A stretch of 64,000 bases of DNA from an uncultured Lachnospiraceae bacterium (GTDB lineage Bacteria > Bacillota > Clostridia > Lachnospirales > Lachnospiraceae), in assembly GCA_910587045.1 (NCBI GenBank), contig CAJULG010000006.1, positions 17,538 to 81,537 of the forward strand, in the 5' to 3' direction. Both the position numbers and the translations under genes were made by a program. This document shows, one piece after another, positions 7,094 to 16,876 of this stretch (the stretch's first letter is position 1; each line of letters begins with the position of its first letter). The notes under the pieces are model-generated. The model searched no databases, was not told the DNA's origin, and worked only from the letters and a program-made list of their open reading frames with translations.

Positions 7094-9208
7094 TTACAAA
7101 TTCACTCGAAGTACTGTAGCCGATATCTTTGGCACCCGCACAAACAGACGGTTATCATTAACCCGATACGGAATCGGATCCAGGAAGAAGCCCTCCTCTG
7201 TGGTCAGCATAAGCTGCGTCAGTACGGTCCGGTCCGGAATCCCCAGCTCCGCCACGCTGAATTTCAGTTCTGCTTCCTCATAGTTATTATTCAAAATCAC
7301 GATCACCTTGTTGGTTTCATTAAACCTTCCATATGCCACCAGCTTATGGGAACCGTGCAGGAACCGGTAGGAGCCCTTCATCAGTGCAGAATTCCCCTTA
7401 TGAATCCGGATGATCCTCTTATGAAATTCAATCAGCTCCTTGTCCTCTTTCCCCCATGGATAGGTACGCCGGTTGTCAGGATCTGTCCATCCGCAGACAC
7501 CGGCCTCATCACCGTAATAGATCGTAGGCGCTCCCGGCCAGGTCATCTGAAAGACCACAGCCTCCCGGAATACGCCCTTATTTATATTCTGGCTTGCCGC
7601 CTCCGGCCCTAACGTATGTGTCCTTCCCACCATACGGTTGGTCCGGGTGAGAAACCGGGAGTGGTCATGATTGGACAATTCATTCATGGCAATATACAGG
7701 GATTGATGATGGAAGCGGGACATATGATGACGCAACGCTCCGATAAATGCATCCGGATTCCCCAGCAGATCCCCCCGGAATTCATCACTGTGCTTTTCAA
7801 CACCAGTCAGAAACCAGGTGATAGGCTCCATAAATGCGTCATAATTCATGACCGTATCCCATTGATCACCCAGCAGCCACTCCTTCGGATCACCGTAATG
7901 CTCTGCCAGTATGATCGCATCCGGATTGGCTTCCTTTACCGCCTTTCGGAAATCCCGCCAGAACTGATGATTGTATTCCGGACTGTGTCCCAGGTCTGCT
8001 GCCACATCCAAGCGCCATCCATCTACATTATATGGAGGTGATACCCACTTTTTCGCAATTTTCATAATATACTCATAAAGCTTTGGCGAATCCTCGTAAT
8101 TCAGCTTTGGAAGCGTATCATGGCCCCACCAGCCGTCATAGGTACCATTATATGGCCACTGATACGCATCGCCAAACTTAAAAAAGCTGCGATACGGACT
8201 GTTCTCATCAACATAGGCTCCTTTTTCATATCCTTCCTGATTCTCATAGATGCATTCCTTGTCCATCCACTTATTAAAGGAACCGCAATGGTTAAAGACA
8301 CCATCCAGGATGATCCGCATCCCCCGCTTATGTACCTCCTGTACCAGCTCAATAAATAGCTGATTGCTTGCCTCTAAATTCGCCTTATCGGTCACCCGGG
8401 TAATATACCGGGTCGCTTCCCGGTTCGGGGCATGACCATCACTTAAAACCTCTCCTTCATCTCTGACAATCCTGCCATAATGAGGATCCACATAATCATA
8501 ATCCTGGCTGTCATATTTATGATTGGATGGAGAGACAAAAATCGGATTTAAATAAATGACATCTACCCCTAAATCCTTCAGATAATCCAGCTTATCCATC
8601 ACTCCCTGCAGATCACCGCCGTAAAAGCTCCGCACATCCATAGAATCCGGATACTTGCCCCAGTCCGTGATCCGGTGGGTTCCCTCTCCAATATAACTGT
8701 ATTCATTGTCCAGTACATCGTTGGATTTGTCACCATTGCAGAAACGATCCACAAAGATCTGATAGAACACGGCACCCTTTGCCCAATCCGGTGTCGTAAA
8801 GCCTGGAGCGATCTGGAAATTATAAAACGGATTCAGATCCTTTGCCGCTCCCATCTTATTATAATAGCAGGTAATTCTTCCTGCCTTGATCTCAAAACAA
8901 TATTCACACATTTCCTCCGGCAGATCCGGAATCGTGTACTCATAATAATCAAACAACTGGTCTGAGAATGCCAGCGACATTTCAAACCGCTCTCCATGCC
9001 AGAGCAGATACACCTGCTCTACATTGTCAATACCGGTACGAAACCGCAGCCGCAGATCATCATGAGGCATTGGTTCTTCCGGATACCGGTAGAATTCTGT
9101 TCCATCGCTAAATAATGTTCCCAGACTCAATGCCGGTTTCAAAGAAAAGGTATATTTAAAAATCTTTTCAGCCGTCGCTAACCGTCCAAAATTCGTATTA
9201 AAATTCAT
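7094..9208 (-). CDS. GH13 alpha-amylase family enzyme (neopullulanase/maltogenic amylase type)
   Basis: A 704-residue glycoside hydrolase with no signal peptide, so cytoplasmic. Residues 1-130 look like an N-terminal beta domain of the CBM34 kind, followed by the (beta/alpha)8 barrel and a C-terminal beta domain. Catalytic residues are visible: nucleophile D401 in GWRLDVA, acid/base E436 in IILAEHYGD, transition-state Asp D515 in LSNHDHSRF, plus the conserved DGVFNHCG (302-309). It should hydrolyse alpha-1,4 (perhaps also alpha-1,6) bonds in imported maltodextrins, pullulan fragments or cyclodextrins. The start has AAGGAG ten bases upstream. It appears monocistronic, between hairpins at 7006-7046 and 9308-9337. 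No maltose transporter is nearby. Confidence 0.93.
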   Translation of the reverse strand: MNFNTNFGRLATAEKIFKYTFSLKPALSLGTLFSDGTEFYRYPEEPMPHDDLRLRFRTGIDNVEQVYLLWHGERFEMSLAFSDQLFDYYEYTIPDLPEEMCEYCFEIKAGRITCYYNKMGAAKDLNPFYNFQIAPGFTTPDWAKGAVFYQIFVDRFCNGDKSNDVLDNEYSYIGEGTHRITDWGKYPDSMDVRSFYGGDLQGVMDKLDYLKDLGVDVIYLNPIFVSPSNHKYDSQDYDYVDPHYGRIVRDEGEVLSDGHAPNREATRYITRVTDKANLEASNQLFIELVQEVHKRGMRIILDGVFNHCGSFNKWMDKECIYENQEGYEKGAYVDENSPYRSFFKFGDAYQWPYNGTYDGWWGHDTLPKLNYEDSPKLYEYIMKIAKKWVSPPYNVDGWRLDVAADLGHSPEYNHQFWRDFRKAVKEANPDAIILAEHYGDPKEWLLGDQWDTVMNYDAFMEPITWFLTGVEKHSDEFRGDLLGNPDAFIGALRHHMSRFHHQSLYIAMNELSNHDHSRFLTRTNRMVGRTHTLGPEAASQNINKGVFREAVVFQMTWPGAPTIYYGDEAGVCGWTDPDNRRTYPWGKEDKELIEFHKRIIRIHKGNSALMKGSYRFLHGSHKLVAYGRFNETNKVIVILNNNYEEAELKFSVAELGIPDRTVLTQLMLTTEEGFFLDPIPYRVNDNRLFVRVPKISATVLRVNL

Positions 9209-9550
9209 CTTCCATTCACTCCTTGGGATTCTTCCTATATTTTATTACAAAAACGTTGATTTGTATAGGAAGAATTTTAATGCCGCAGAACACGTTTCAG
9301 ACAAGTGAAAAGGACAGCTACCGAACGCTGTCCTTTTGGAGAAGGTATTTTGTTACTTATGGGTGTAGCAAAAAACTATATAATGTATTGGGGGGGTTAC
9401 AAGCTTATTATAGCAAATCCCCATAAAAAGTGTTCACAAACAATTATTTATTTTTCCAATTCTTTTGTGCAAAAAAACGATACTTTCCGCACTTCTTCTA
9501 AAAAGATAATGTCAAAATAGATAATTCCCGGGGCGGAAATTGTTCATTTC
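9209..9550. other. Gene-free interval between ftsH and the amylase gene
   Basis: I see no credible gene in these 342 bases. It holds the hairpin at 9308-9337, a run of seven G at about 9390, and A/T-rich sequence that should contain the amylase promoter. No convincing -35/-10 pair could be fixed. Confidence 0.6.
9308..9337 (-). terminator. Terminator-like hairpin between ftsH and the amylase gene
   Basis: A perfect 11-bp stem (AAAAGGACAGC / GCTGTCCTTTT) with an 8-base loop, flanked by A on one side and T on the other, so it could act in either direction. It lies about 210 bases past the ftsH stop and about 100 bases upstream of the amylase start. Confidence 0.7.
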
Positions 9551-11449
9551 TTATATACTCCCTAAAATCCCGTCATTTTGTCCGAATAAACGTTCAAATT
9601 CTTTTCCATCGATCCGGTCACGTTCTAAGAGCAGTTCTGCACAGCGATGGAGGATCTCAATATGCTCCTCCAGGATCCGTCTTGCTTCCGCATAGCATTC
9701 ATCCATGATCCGCTTGACCTCCGAATCAATCTGGACTGCCGTCTCTTCACTAAAGCTCTTTGCATGACCTAAATCCCTTCCCAGGAATACTTCTTCCTCA
9801 TCGGAGCTTTCATAGTTAATCAGACCTAATTTCTCAGACATTCCATACTTGGTCACCATGGAACGGGCAGTCTGGGTTGCAACCTTGATATCCTGGGAAG
9901 CTCCGGTCGTAATATCTTCAAAGATCAATTCCTCTGCGATCCTTCCGCCAAAGTCCACCATAATATCCTGGCGCATCATTCCTTTTGTGGTAAATTCATT
10001 ATCATTCTGTGGCAGACGCATGGTATAACCTGCAGCGCCTTCCCCGGTCGGGATGATGGATACGGCATAGACCGGCCCTACATCCGGAAGCAAATGATAC
10101 AAAATCGCGTGCCCTGCCTCATGATATGCAGTAATCCGCTTGGTTTTCTCTGGTACCAGCCGGCTCTTCTTCTCAGTACCGACTCCAACCTTGATAAATG
10201 CCTGATCCACATCCGGCTTCTGAATATAGGCACGATTATTCTTGGCCGCCAGGATTGCGGCCTCATTCATCAGATTCTCCAGATCCGCTCCGACAAAGCC
10301 GGAGGTAGTTCTTGCAATCTCATGCAGGTCTACATCATCACCCAATGGTTTATTATCCGTATGAACCTTCAGAATATCCTCTCTGCCCTTTACATCCGGT
10401 CGTCCGACCACGACCTTCCGGTCAAATCTGCCCGGACGCAGGATCGCAGGGTCTAATATATCTACACGGTTGGTCGCTGCCATAACAATAATGCCCTCAT
10501 TGACACCAAAACCATCCATTTCCACCAGTAACTGATTCAGCGTCTGTTCGCGTTCATCATGACCGCCTCCAAGACCGGAGCCCCGCTTTCTGGCCACTGC
10601 ATCAATTTCATCAATAAATACGATACACGGAGCATTCCGCTGCGCCTCGGCAAACAGATCACGCACTCTGGATGCACCTACACCGACAAACATCTCGACA
10701 AAGTCTGAACCGGAAATACTTAAAAACGGTACCTTTGCTTCACCGGATACTGCTTTTGCGAGTAAGGTCTTACCGGTTCCCGGAGGGCCAACCAACAGGA
10801 CACCCTTCGGAATCCTGGCACCTAATTTACAATATTTGCCGGGATCCTTTAAGAAATCTACGATTTCTTCCAGCTCCTGCTTCTCCTCCTGAAGACCTGC
10901 AACCTTCGTAAAATCAATATCATGATCATTTTCCACCATCATTTTGGCCCGGCTCTTGCCAAAATCCATCATCTTACCGCCGCCGGAGCCCTGCATGGAC
11001 ATCATCATAACAAACATAAATACCATAATAATGATCAGCAGTATCACATACGGAAGCATCTGACTGAACGTACTCTGCCTTGATACGTCACCGAGGGTTA
11101 TTACAATATCCTGATCGCGGACCGGCCGCTTTCCCTCCGACAGCATCTGCTGGTTTAACAGATTCTGCTCCTCCGCCATCCGGATGATCTCATTGATATC
11201 CGAAGCATAGAATTCATGCCTTCCTCCATCATCTGTAATTGCGGATACCATTCCGGTCGGAATCTCTTCATTCTGCTTGATCAGAACGGTGTTGATCTTA
11301 CCTTCTGCCAGATCCTTCTGGTATTTGGTAAAGTTATATTCGTATAAATCTATGGAGGTACTTCTTACCCAGAAGGAATATGCAAATGCAATAAGGGCAA
11401 GCAGAACCAAAAACCATACGATCCCACGAAACGCTCCCTGCTTATTCAT
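9551..11449 (-). CDS. ftsH: ATP-dependent zinc metalloprotease FtsH
   Basis: Membrane-bound AAA+ protease that degrades unneeded or misfolded membrane and regulatory proteins. The start chosen is the ATG at 11449 (MNKQGAFRG, 632 residues), with AAAGGAG six bases upstream; the frame is open 9 codons further into hpt. Visible features in order: helix at 8-27, external domain, second helix at about 132-151, Walker A GPPGTGKT (221-228), Walker B CIVFIDEIDA, the second region of homology (AATNRVDILDPAILRPGRFD), and the zinc motif HEAGH with AYHEAGHAIL. The C-terminus is short. It overlaps hpt by 8 bases, and tilS-hpt-ftsH is the conserved Firmicutes order, so these three are translated from one message. 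Confidence 0.98.
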   Translation of the reverse strand: MNKQGAFRGIVWFLVLLALIAFAYSFWVRSTSIDLYEYNFTKYQKDLAEGKINTVLIKQNEEIPTGMVSAITDDGGRHEFYASDINEIIRMAEEQNLLNQQMLSEGKRPVRDQDIVITLGDVSRQSTFSQMLPYVILLIIIMVFMFVMMMSMQGSGGGKMMDFGKSRAKMMVENDHDIDFTKVAGLQEEKQELEEIVDFLKDPGKYCKLGARIPKGVLLVGPPGTGKTLLAKAVSGEAKVPFLSISGSDFVEMFVGVGASRVRDLFAEAQRNAPCIVFIDEIDAVARKRGSGLGGGHDEREQTLNQLLVEMDGFGVNEGIIVMAATNRVDILDPAILRPGRFDRKVVVGRPDVKGREDILKVHTDNKPLGDDVDLHEIARTTSGFVGADLENLMNEAAILAAKNNRAYIQKPDVDQAFIKVGVGTEKKSRLVPEKTKRITAYHEAGHAILYHLLPDVGPVYAVSIIPTGEGAAGYTMRLPQNDNEFTTKGMMRQDIMVDFGGRIAEELIFEDITTGASQDIKVATQTARSMVTKYGMSEKLGLINYESSDEEEVFLGRDLGHAKSFSEETAVQIDSEVKRIMDECYAEARRILEEHIEILHRCAELLLERDRIDGKEFERLFGQNDGILGSI

Positions 11450-11981
11450 CTTTTTCTCCTTTCTGTTCCTCCACAATTCCTATATATGGAAGATTTCTAT
11501 ATTTTTGTGCATAATCTAAACCAAATCCTACCACAAAAGCATCCGGTATGACAAATCCAATATCATCAATCTTAACATCCTTCTTTCTTCTGTCCGGTTT
11601 ACTTAATAATGTGATCAGACGGATACTGGAAGGCCGGCGGCTGGTCAGCACGGGAAGCAGGTAACTCAGCGTGTTACCGGAATCAATAATATCCTCAACC
11701 ATGACCACATTTCTGCCCTGGATCGGTTCCGCCAGATCCATGACGATCTTTACCCGTCCGCAGGACTCTGTTCCTGTTCCATAACTGGATACAGACATGA
11801 AATCCATTGTCACCGGCATTGTCAGCCTTTTGGCCAGCTCACATACAAAGAATACGCTCCCCTTCAGGATACCGATCAAATGAAGCTCCTGTCCGGCATA
11901 ATCCTGATTCAGCTTATCCGCCATTTCCTGGATTCTGGTTTCCAATGCTTCTTTGGAAATTAATACTGATATTTTATCCAT
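11442..11981 (-). CDS. hpt: Hypoxanthine phosphoribosyltransferase
   Basis: A 179-residue purine salvage enzyme that converts hypoxanthine or guanine plus PRPP to IMP or GMP. The PRPP-binding motif VVMVEDIIDSGNTL is present at about residues 94-107, together with the conserved 'ILKGSVFF' loop near residue 38 and the C-terminal 'FVVGFGLDYAQKYRNLPYIG' typical of the family. Length fits the usual 175-185. It overlaps tilS by 8 bases at its start and ftsH by 8 bases at its end. In Bacillus, HprT and TilS are reported to cooperate in regulating ftsH, and the same physical linkage is kept here. Confidence 0.97.
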   Translation of the reverse strand: MDKISVLISKEALETRIQEMADKLNQDYAGQELHLIGILKGSVFFVCELAKRLTMPVTMDFMSVSSYGTGTESCGRVKIVMDLAEPIQGRNVVMVEDIIDSGNTLSYLLPVLTSRRPSSIRLITLLSKPDRRKKDVKIDDIGFVIPDAFVVGFGLDYAQKYRNLPYIGIVEEQKGEKDE

Positions 11982-13368
11982 TCCTCTCTCCTTCGTATCG
12001 AAATTCTATCTGTAATACCTGCTCTGTCTCATGTGTCAGCTTCAGGTCTTCACTTATCCGCATACCAATGATCCAATATACCTGCTTTTCTCCTGCAAGC
12101 ACCAGAACGGATGCCCGTTCCTCCCTGGGAATCTTATTATCAATAAAAAAGCGGGACAGCTTCTTGCGATCCCCTAGTCCGTTTACAATAAAATAATCCC
12201 CAGGCATTGGATTTCGTATACATAGAGTACCATTTATTTTACCATAATCTAACATTTCCGTATATAGTTTTTTGGAAATTTCCAGCTTCGGAACTGTCGA
12301 ACAGAGCCTGCATTCAACCTCTCCGATATGCTCCAGTTTTGTAATCCCCGGTATGGCAACGGGAACCGGTGTCATTCCCTCCGGTATCCGTGCATCTTCT
12401 GTCTTCATTTGAATTCGGATTCCCTGATACCTTCGGATGGCACACAATTCATACGGCAATGCCACCCGTTTTCCCACGGGTTTATTCATCAGGCTTAATA
12501 CCTGTTCTACATGCTCCTGTGCCAAATCTCTTGCAGAACCTGCTGTTTGAACCAGCATCCGGTATACCAGATGGCGCAGGAGCAGCTTCGGCTGTCCTTC
12601 TGCTGCGGTCTGCATAAGCTCCATCCCGTCCCCGCATCGGATTACCGCATTCTGTTCCAGACGTTCTGCCTGTTCCTCTACATAGGACCAATATTCTTCT
12701 GCCAGATCAGAAAGCCCTCCCATATGACAAAGCGCTTTCTCATTCACCTGCTCCAGCACCGGAAGCACCTGATGTCTCAGTATATTCCTGGTATAGTCCA
12801 GAGAATGATTGGAGGCATCCTGATAGTAGCGAATCTGCTTCTCTGCCAGATAAGCTTCAATCTCCTGCCGGCTGACAGACAGAAGCGGACGAATGATCCT
12901 TCCCCGTACAGCCGGAATGCTTCCAAGTCCCCGCATGCCGGTTCCGCGGACAGCGTGAAACAGCAGTGTCTCTGCCCGGTCATTCAGATGATGTGCAACC
13001 GCGATCCGCTGTCCCTTTTCCTGCCTGCATACTGCCTCAAAGCATTCGTAACGGTATACCCTGCCCGCCTCTTCCAGAGAACAGCCCAGCTCTCCGGCAT
13101 AAGCGGTGATATCCCGTTGAAACACTGTATATGGAATCCCATTCTGAATACAGACCGTTCTTACATATTCCTCTTCTTCCCCGGCCTCCTTCCGAAGCAG
13201 GTGATTGACATGAACCACATGGAGCCGGATATCCAATTCCTCTGACAGTGTTAAAAGCACATGAAACAGGCACATGGAATCCGCTCCTCCGGATACTCCT
13301 GTAATGATCTTATCTCCCGGCTGTATCATATGGAATTCCTCTATGGTTCGTTTCACCTGCTCCAGCAC
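11974..13368 (-). CDS. tilS: tRNA(Ile)-lysidine synthase
   Basis: Modifies C34 of tRNA-Ile(CAU) to lysidine so that it reads AUA instead of AUG; essential. The P-loop SGGADS of the N-type ATP pyrophosphatase lies at residues 26-31, followed by 'HVVHVNHLLR' and 'VAHHLNDRAETLLFHAVRGT', and a C-terminal TilS substrate-binding domain (about 380-460). I prefer the GTG start at 13368 (MLEQVKRTIEEF, 464 residues), because it matches the usual N-terminus and has GGAGG and AAGG upstream. An ATG nine codons earlier (13395) has no ribosome site. It lies 78 bases after spoIIE on the same strand and overlaps hpt. Confidence 0.96.
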   Translation of the reverse strand: MLEQVKRTIEEFHMIQPGDKIITGVSGGADSMCLFHVLLTLSEELDIRLHVVHVNHLLRKEAGEEEEYVRTVCIQNGIPYTVFQRDITAYAGELGCSLEEAGRVYRYECFEAVCRQEKGQRIAVAHHLNDRAETLLFHAVRGTGMRGLGSIPAVRGRIIRPLLSVSRQEIEAYLAEKQIRYYQDASNHSLDYTRNILRHQVLPVLEQVNEKALCHMGGLSDLAEEYWSYVEEQAERLEQNAVIRCGDGMELMQTAAEGQPKLLLRHLVYRMLVQTAGSARDLAQEHVEQVLSLMNKPVGKRVALPYELCAIRRYQGIRIQMKTEDARIPEGMTPVPVAIPGITKLEHIGEVECRLCSTVPKLEISKKLYTEMLDYGKINGTLCIRNPMPGDYFIVNGLGDRKKLSRFFIDNKIPREERASVLVLAGEKQVYWIIGMRISEDLKLTHETEQVLQIEFRYEGERNG

Positions 13369-13446
13369 GTTCCTTCTTCCTCCAGCACTCCTCATTCTTT
13401 TATCATCTTACTGGAAACAGCTGGAAAATGCAAGGCTGTACCCGCT

Positions 13447-15474
13447 TTACTTCTTCCATAATCCCAGTACCAGGACGCTTGCATCATCCCGCATACCATT
13501 TCCGTTCATTTTCTTTACCCGTCTTAACAGCTCCTCTGCAAAATCCTGCGGATTCTTCGTTTCTATTTCCAGCAGAATCTCCTTCAGACACTCCTCTTTA
13601 TTTTCAAATACGATTCCATCCAGTACACCGTCGCTTACCATGATGATCATATCGCCATGGTAGAACTTCTTCTGGATCGCATCCATATCCGTCTGCTCCC
13701 GGATGCCGACCGGAAGCGTTGTCGACTGAATACTTTCAATCCACTTTCCTCGTTTGATAAAGGTGGTGGATGCTCCCATTTTCAGAAATTCTCCTACCCC
13801 GGAATACAGATCGATCATGCAAAGATCCAGTGTTGCAAAGCGCTCTCCCTGCCCCTGTGTGGCGATCAATTCGTTCAATATTTCAATGGCGGATTCTTTT
13901 CGAAACCCTGCTTCCAGCATTTCCTCCAGTAACTCTACCAGTTGTTCACTCTGGCGGGATGCCTCCTCTCCGCTTCCCATACCATCTGCCAGCATCATCA
14001 ATAACTGTCCGTTCTTCAATTCCATCTGCGAAAAGTTATCACCGGATATCTGCTGCCCCTCCTTCGTGATCCGTTTCGCTCCGGTCAGATAACGATATCG
14101 GGTATCCTCCTCGAACATAACCACATCATAATCCCGATTGATGATCATCCGGCTGTTTGGTGCCACACGGTAATCACAACCCAGAGATTCACTGATGATC
14201 TCCGCCGCTTCCTTGGCAGTCATAACCCGTCCCCGTATCGTACGGGCAGAAAGATATATCTCCTTTCTGCCATGCAGCCCCTTCACCATGACCAGATGCT
14301 TCACCCGCACGTTCATCCGTTCCAGTTCATGGATCACCCGGCTTTCCAGCCTTCGTTCCACTGGAAGCGGTGCATACATACCACTGGAAAATTCCTGCAG
14401 GCTCTCCCCAATCTCTCCCATCTGCCGTGCAAACACAGGATACTGTGCCACCTGTCCGTCGCCGCTGACTGCATAAACCGGCTCACAGAAGCTTCTGCTG
14501 ATCTTTGTGAATACACCGGCGAAATCCTCTAACCGAAGCTTTGCCATTTTCTGAACCTCACTTCCGACCAGTTCTGTTTCCGACGGAAGCCCTCTGGCAG
14601 AATACTTCAGCATGTAGCTCTTTGGTGTACAGATAAACAGAATCCCGGCAGAAACCAGACCCCGCAGTCCCTGAACCGCCAAAAGCTCCGGATAATAGAA
14701 GAAGCCCAGAAAGCCAAGCAGTGCCAGGAAGCCGAACACCTCCAGCAGCTTACTCCACTCTCCCAGAAAGGATGCCGCCAGACTTAGCAATACACAGATT
14801 GCCACCCATTCCACCTGATGCGTACGAAGGGCCAGGATCACACCGCATATGGTCCCTACGCTTGTCCCGTATGATACGCCATAACGATAGGACATATATA
14901 ATAGAAGATAATAGATCACGCTCTGTAACACCGTAAGATAGGAAGCCGCCTGCAGTGGAATTCCCCACAGCACTACGGCCATTAAGGTTAAGGTACTGAG
15001 CAGATTCTCACTTCGCATAATGTCTTCCTTATTCTGGATCACCTGCAATGCCTGCTCCAGCACCAGAACGAAACAGCCTGCTGCCAGTCCCTCCAGAACC
15101 GGCATATACCACATGCCTCCATGATTCAGAAACGCATTCCAGATCAATCCGCCGATCATGGTAACGCCGCCGGAAATGCAGGCCGCAGGCAAAGGGTTTT
15201 TCTGCCTGCCATCGGGACTGCTCAGTCCGATCCCCGCGGTGATCAGGAAGAGAATGATCCCGTATTTTATCACTCCGGTCAATGACCATGTAGAGGCAAT
15301 TCCAAGCAGAATCACTCCATATAACCCCCAGGAGCCGCAGCCCGCCAGATATGCGCCTATAAATATTGCAATAGCAAATGGATACATACCTGCTATCTCT
15401 GACCGGGCGGCCAGAAATGACAGGATATATATCCATACCGTTCCTTTCTTATCATTCATTTTTCCCAGATTCAT
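13447..15474 (-). CDS. spoIIE: Stage II sporulation protein E (serine phosphatase)
   Basis: Membrane-bound PP2C-type phosphatase that dephosphorylates SpoIIAA in the forespore to release sigma-F and takes part in polar septation. About ten hydrophobic helices fill residues 10-290, followed by a linker and the C-terminal phosphatase domain with 'LMMLADGMGSGEEASRQSEQ' and 'HGDMIIMVSDGVLDG' (metal-binding aspartates). At 675 residues it is some 150 shorter than Bacillus SpoIIE; the shortening appears to be in the membrane/linker part. GGAGG lies 9 bases before the ATG. Upstream is a Spo0A-box promoter (15503-15540). It is followed by tilS-hpt-ftsH, as in other Firmicutes. Confidence 0.96.
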   Translation of the reverse strand: MNLGKMNDKKGTVWIYILSFLAARSEIAGMYPFAIAIFIGAYLAGCGSWGLYGVILLGIASTWSLTGVIKYGIILFLITAGIGLSSPDGRQKNPLPAACISGGVTMIGGLIWNAFLNHGGMWYMPVLEGLAAGCFVLVLEQALQVIQNKEDIMRSENLLSTLTLMAVVLWGIPLQAASYLTVLQSVIYYLLLYMSYRYGVSYGTSVGTICGVILALRTHQVEWVAICVLLSLAASFLGEWSKLLEVFGFLALLGFLGFFYYPELLAVQGLRGLVSAGILFICTPKSYMLKYSARGLPSETELVGSEVQKMAKLRLEDFAGVFTKISRSFCEPVYAVSGDGQVAQYPVFARQMGEIGESLQEFSSGMYAPLPVERRLESRVIHELERMNVRVKHLVMVKGLHGRKEIYLSARTIRGRVMTAKEAAEIISESLGCDYRVAPNSRMIINRDYDVVMFEEDTRYRYLTGAKRITKEGQQISGDNFSQMELKNGQLLMMLADGMGSGEEASRQSEQLVELLEEMLEAGFRKESAIEILNELIATQGQGERFATLDLCMIDLYSGVGEFLKMGASTTFIKRGKWIESIQSTTLPVGIREQTDMDAIQKKFYHGDMIIMVSDGVLDGIVFENKEECLKEILLEIETKNPQDFAEELLRRVKKMNGNGMRDDASVLVLGLWKK

Positions 15475-15502
15475 CTCGCTTCACCTCCACATTCATGGAA
15501 TC

Positions 15503-15540
15503 ATTATAGGGAGGCCTTCTTCTTGAATTTTGTCGATATC
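15503..15540 (-). promoter_or_regulatory. Probable Spo0A-dependent promoter of spoIIE
   Basis: On the minus strand TATAAT (15508-15503) is preceded 22 bases upstream by TCGACA (15536-15531). The latter overlaps TTTTGTCGATA on the plus strand, which matches a 0A box (TTTGTCGAA) with one mismatch. Bacillus spoIIE has a sigma-A promoter with an unusually long ~21-base spacer that needs Spo0A. The same long spacing and box are seen here; the assignment is by analogy. Confidence 0.7.
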
Positions 15541-15625
15541 TGGAAATCAAATTCAAGAATATTCCCCATAGAATGATTAAGAATCCCTGTGAAGCGTCCT
15601 GACCGGCTGGAACCGGCATTCAGGC

Positions 15626-16876
15626 TTAAGCATTTAACATGATCTTCTCACTATGGAACAACCTTGATGTAATCCAGGCAAGCAAGGCTCCTGTCCCAAG
15701 ATTTGACAGTGCCGCAAGTATGAAGCCGAGGACTGTGACATCAAATGTAAACACATTTTTCAAAGCCATTGTGGAACCATAAAGAGGGATCAGATATTGC
15801 AGGGCAGTGGTATCCTCTCCCTTAAACATGGTTATCATACCGATTACCATGACTGCCATGTAAACCGGTGTAATAAAGGTACTTCCCTCCTTGGTATTCT
15901 TTGCAAAGGTAGAACATAGTGCGATCAAAGATACATACAAAAATACCAGTGTTACGATCAATACCAGCATCATGAACATCTGGCCCGGCAGGAAGTTCAG
16001 ATCCTGTCCGGTCATCTTCCCTAAGGTCTGATATAGCATAGGGACTGCAAAGATCATCGCACCTCCATATACCAGTGCAGACAGACCGGATAATATCATC
16101 AATGCAAACAGTTTGCCATAAACAATGGCGCTCCGCTTGACCGGTGTCATCAATAATGCTGCCATGGTTCCCCGTTCCTTCTCACCGGCAAAGCTGTCTG
16201 CTCCCAGGCTCATGGCCCCGGCAAATAAAAGAATCGTGATCATATATGGGATCATTGCACCAAAGATTTTTCCCTGTGCTTTATTATCATTCTGAATCAC
16301 AGAATGTTCATTGTCCTTATCAATGCTGAAGACCTCCAGCTGCTCCAGGTCACCCAGCCGGTCCTTCAGTAACTGCTTGCGATAGGGTTCTAACAGCATT
16401 GCCAGAAAATCCCCTTTTGCATTATCCGAATATTCTTCTGAAGGATTATAATAGGTCTTGACATCCGGAATATCCCCACCAGTCGTATAAGTCTCAATGC
16501 GTGTATCAAATTCTTCCGGAAATTCCAAAAGCAGGTCCAGACTGCCGGAGTAGATCTGCTCCTTTCCCTCCTCGACGCTTTGCGCCTCCTGTGTCCAGGT
16601 GATATGATACAGGGTCTCCTCTACCTGATAACGATCTGCAGAATCCGGCTCCTTCCATTCCTTCATAAACTCCTGAAAGCTTTCCGGAGCCTGGTAAATC
16701 AGAACGGTAGGCTCATGCTCCTCCCAGTCTGCCATCATGGAGCTTACAATGACAGCGATCAGCAGAAATAAACCTACTACGAGCAGTGCCGGCATGATAA
16801 ACAGACCAAATATCATTTTTTTATCTGAAAATACCCGATATAATTCCTTGCGCATTACAATTCCTATGTTCTTCAT
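15626..16876 (-). CDS. ABC-2 type permease (NatB-like)
   Basis: A 416-residue membrane protein: N-terminal helix (about 22-48), a ~150-residue external domain, then five or six helices in the C-terminal half with 'GADSFAGEKERGTMAALLMT', the coupling motif typical of NatB/ABC-2 permeases. Its ATG overlaps the ATPase stop by 4 bases, so the two proteins are produced together. NatAB exports Na+ in Bacillus, but related systems export drugs or peptides, so the substrate is open. The pair sits between divIC and spoIIE, a position where most Firmicutes have no transporter. Confidence 0.9.
   Translation of the reverse strand: MKNIGIVMRKELYRVFSDKKMIFGLFIMPALLVVGLFLLIAVIVSSMMADWEEHEPTVLIYQAPESFQEFMKEWKEPDSADRYQVEETLYHITWTQEAQSVEEGKEQIYSGSLDLLLEFPEEFDTRIETYTTGGDIPDVKTYYNPSEEYSDNAKGDFLAMLLEPYRKQLLKDRLGDLEQLEVFSIDKDNEHSVIQNDNKAQGKIFGAMIPYMITILLFAGAMSLGADSFAGEKERGTMAALLMTPVKRSAIVYGKLFALMILSGLSALVYGGAMIFAVPMLYQTLGKMTGQDLNFLPGQMFMMLVLIVTLVFLYVSLIALCSTFAKNTKEGSTFITPVYMAVMVIGMITMFKGEDTTALQYLIPLYGSTMALKNVFTFDVTVLGFILAALSNLGTGALLAWITSRLFHSEKIMLNA

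Noticed and set aside
9240..9300. Catabolite-control (CcpA) site upstream of the amylase gene
   Set aside because: The best candidate (TGAAACGTGTTCT) is out of register with the consensus.
9385..9397. Run of seven G upstream of ftsH 3' region as a regulatory signal
   Set aside because: A single homopolymer run with no gene context; no supportable function.
10078..10456. Long frames inside ftsH on both strands
   Set aside because: They overlap the highly conserved ftsH coding sequence and have no ribosome site.
12511..13245. 244-codon plus-strand frame opposite tilS
   Set aside because: It is antisense to a clearly conserved gene; composition is that of a shadow frame (His/Pro/Ser rich).
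13274..14476. Several 90-130-codon plus-strand frames opposite spoIIE
   Set aside because: Shadow frames of spoIIE; none has a ribosome site or recognisable domain.
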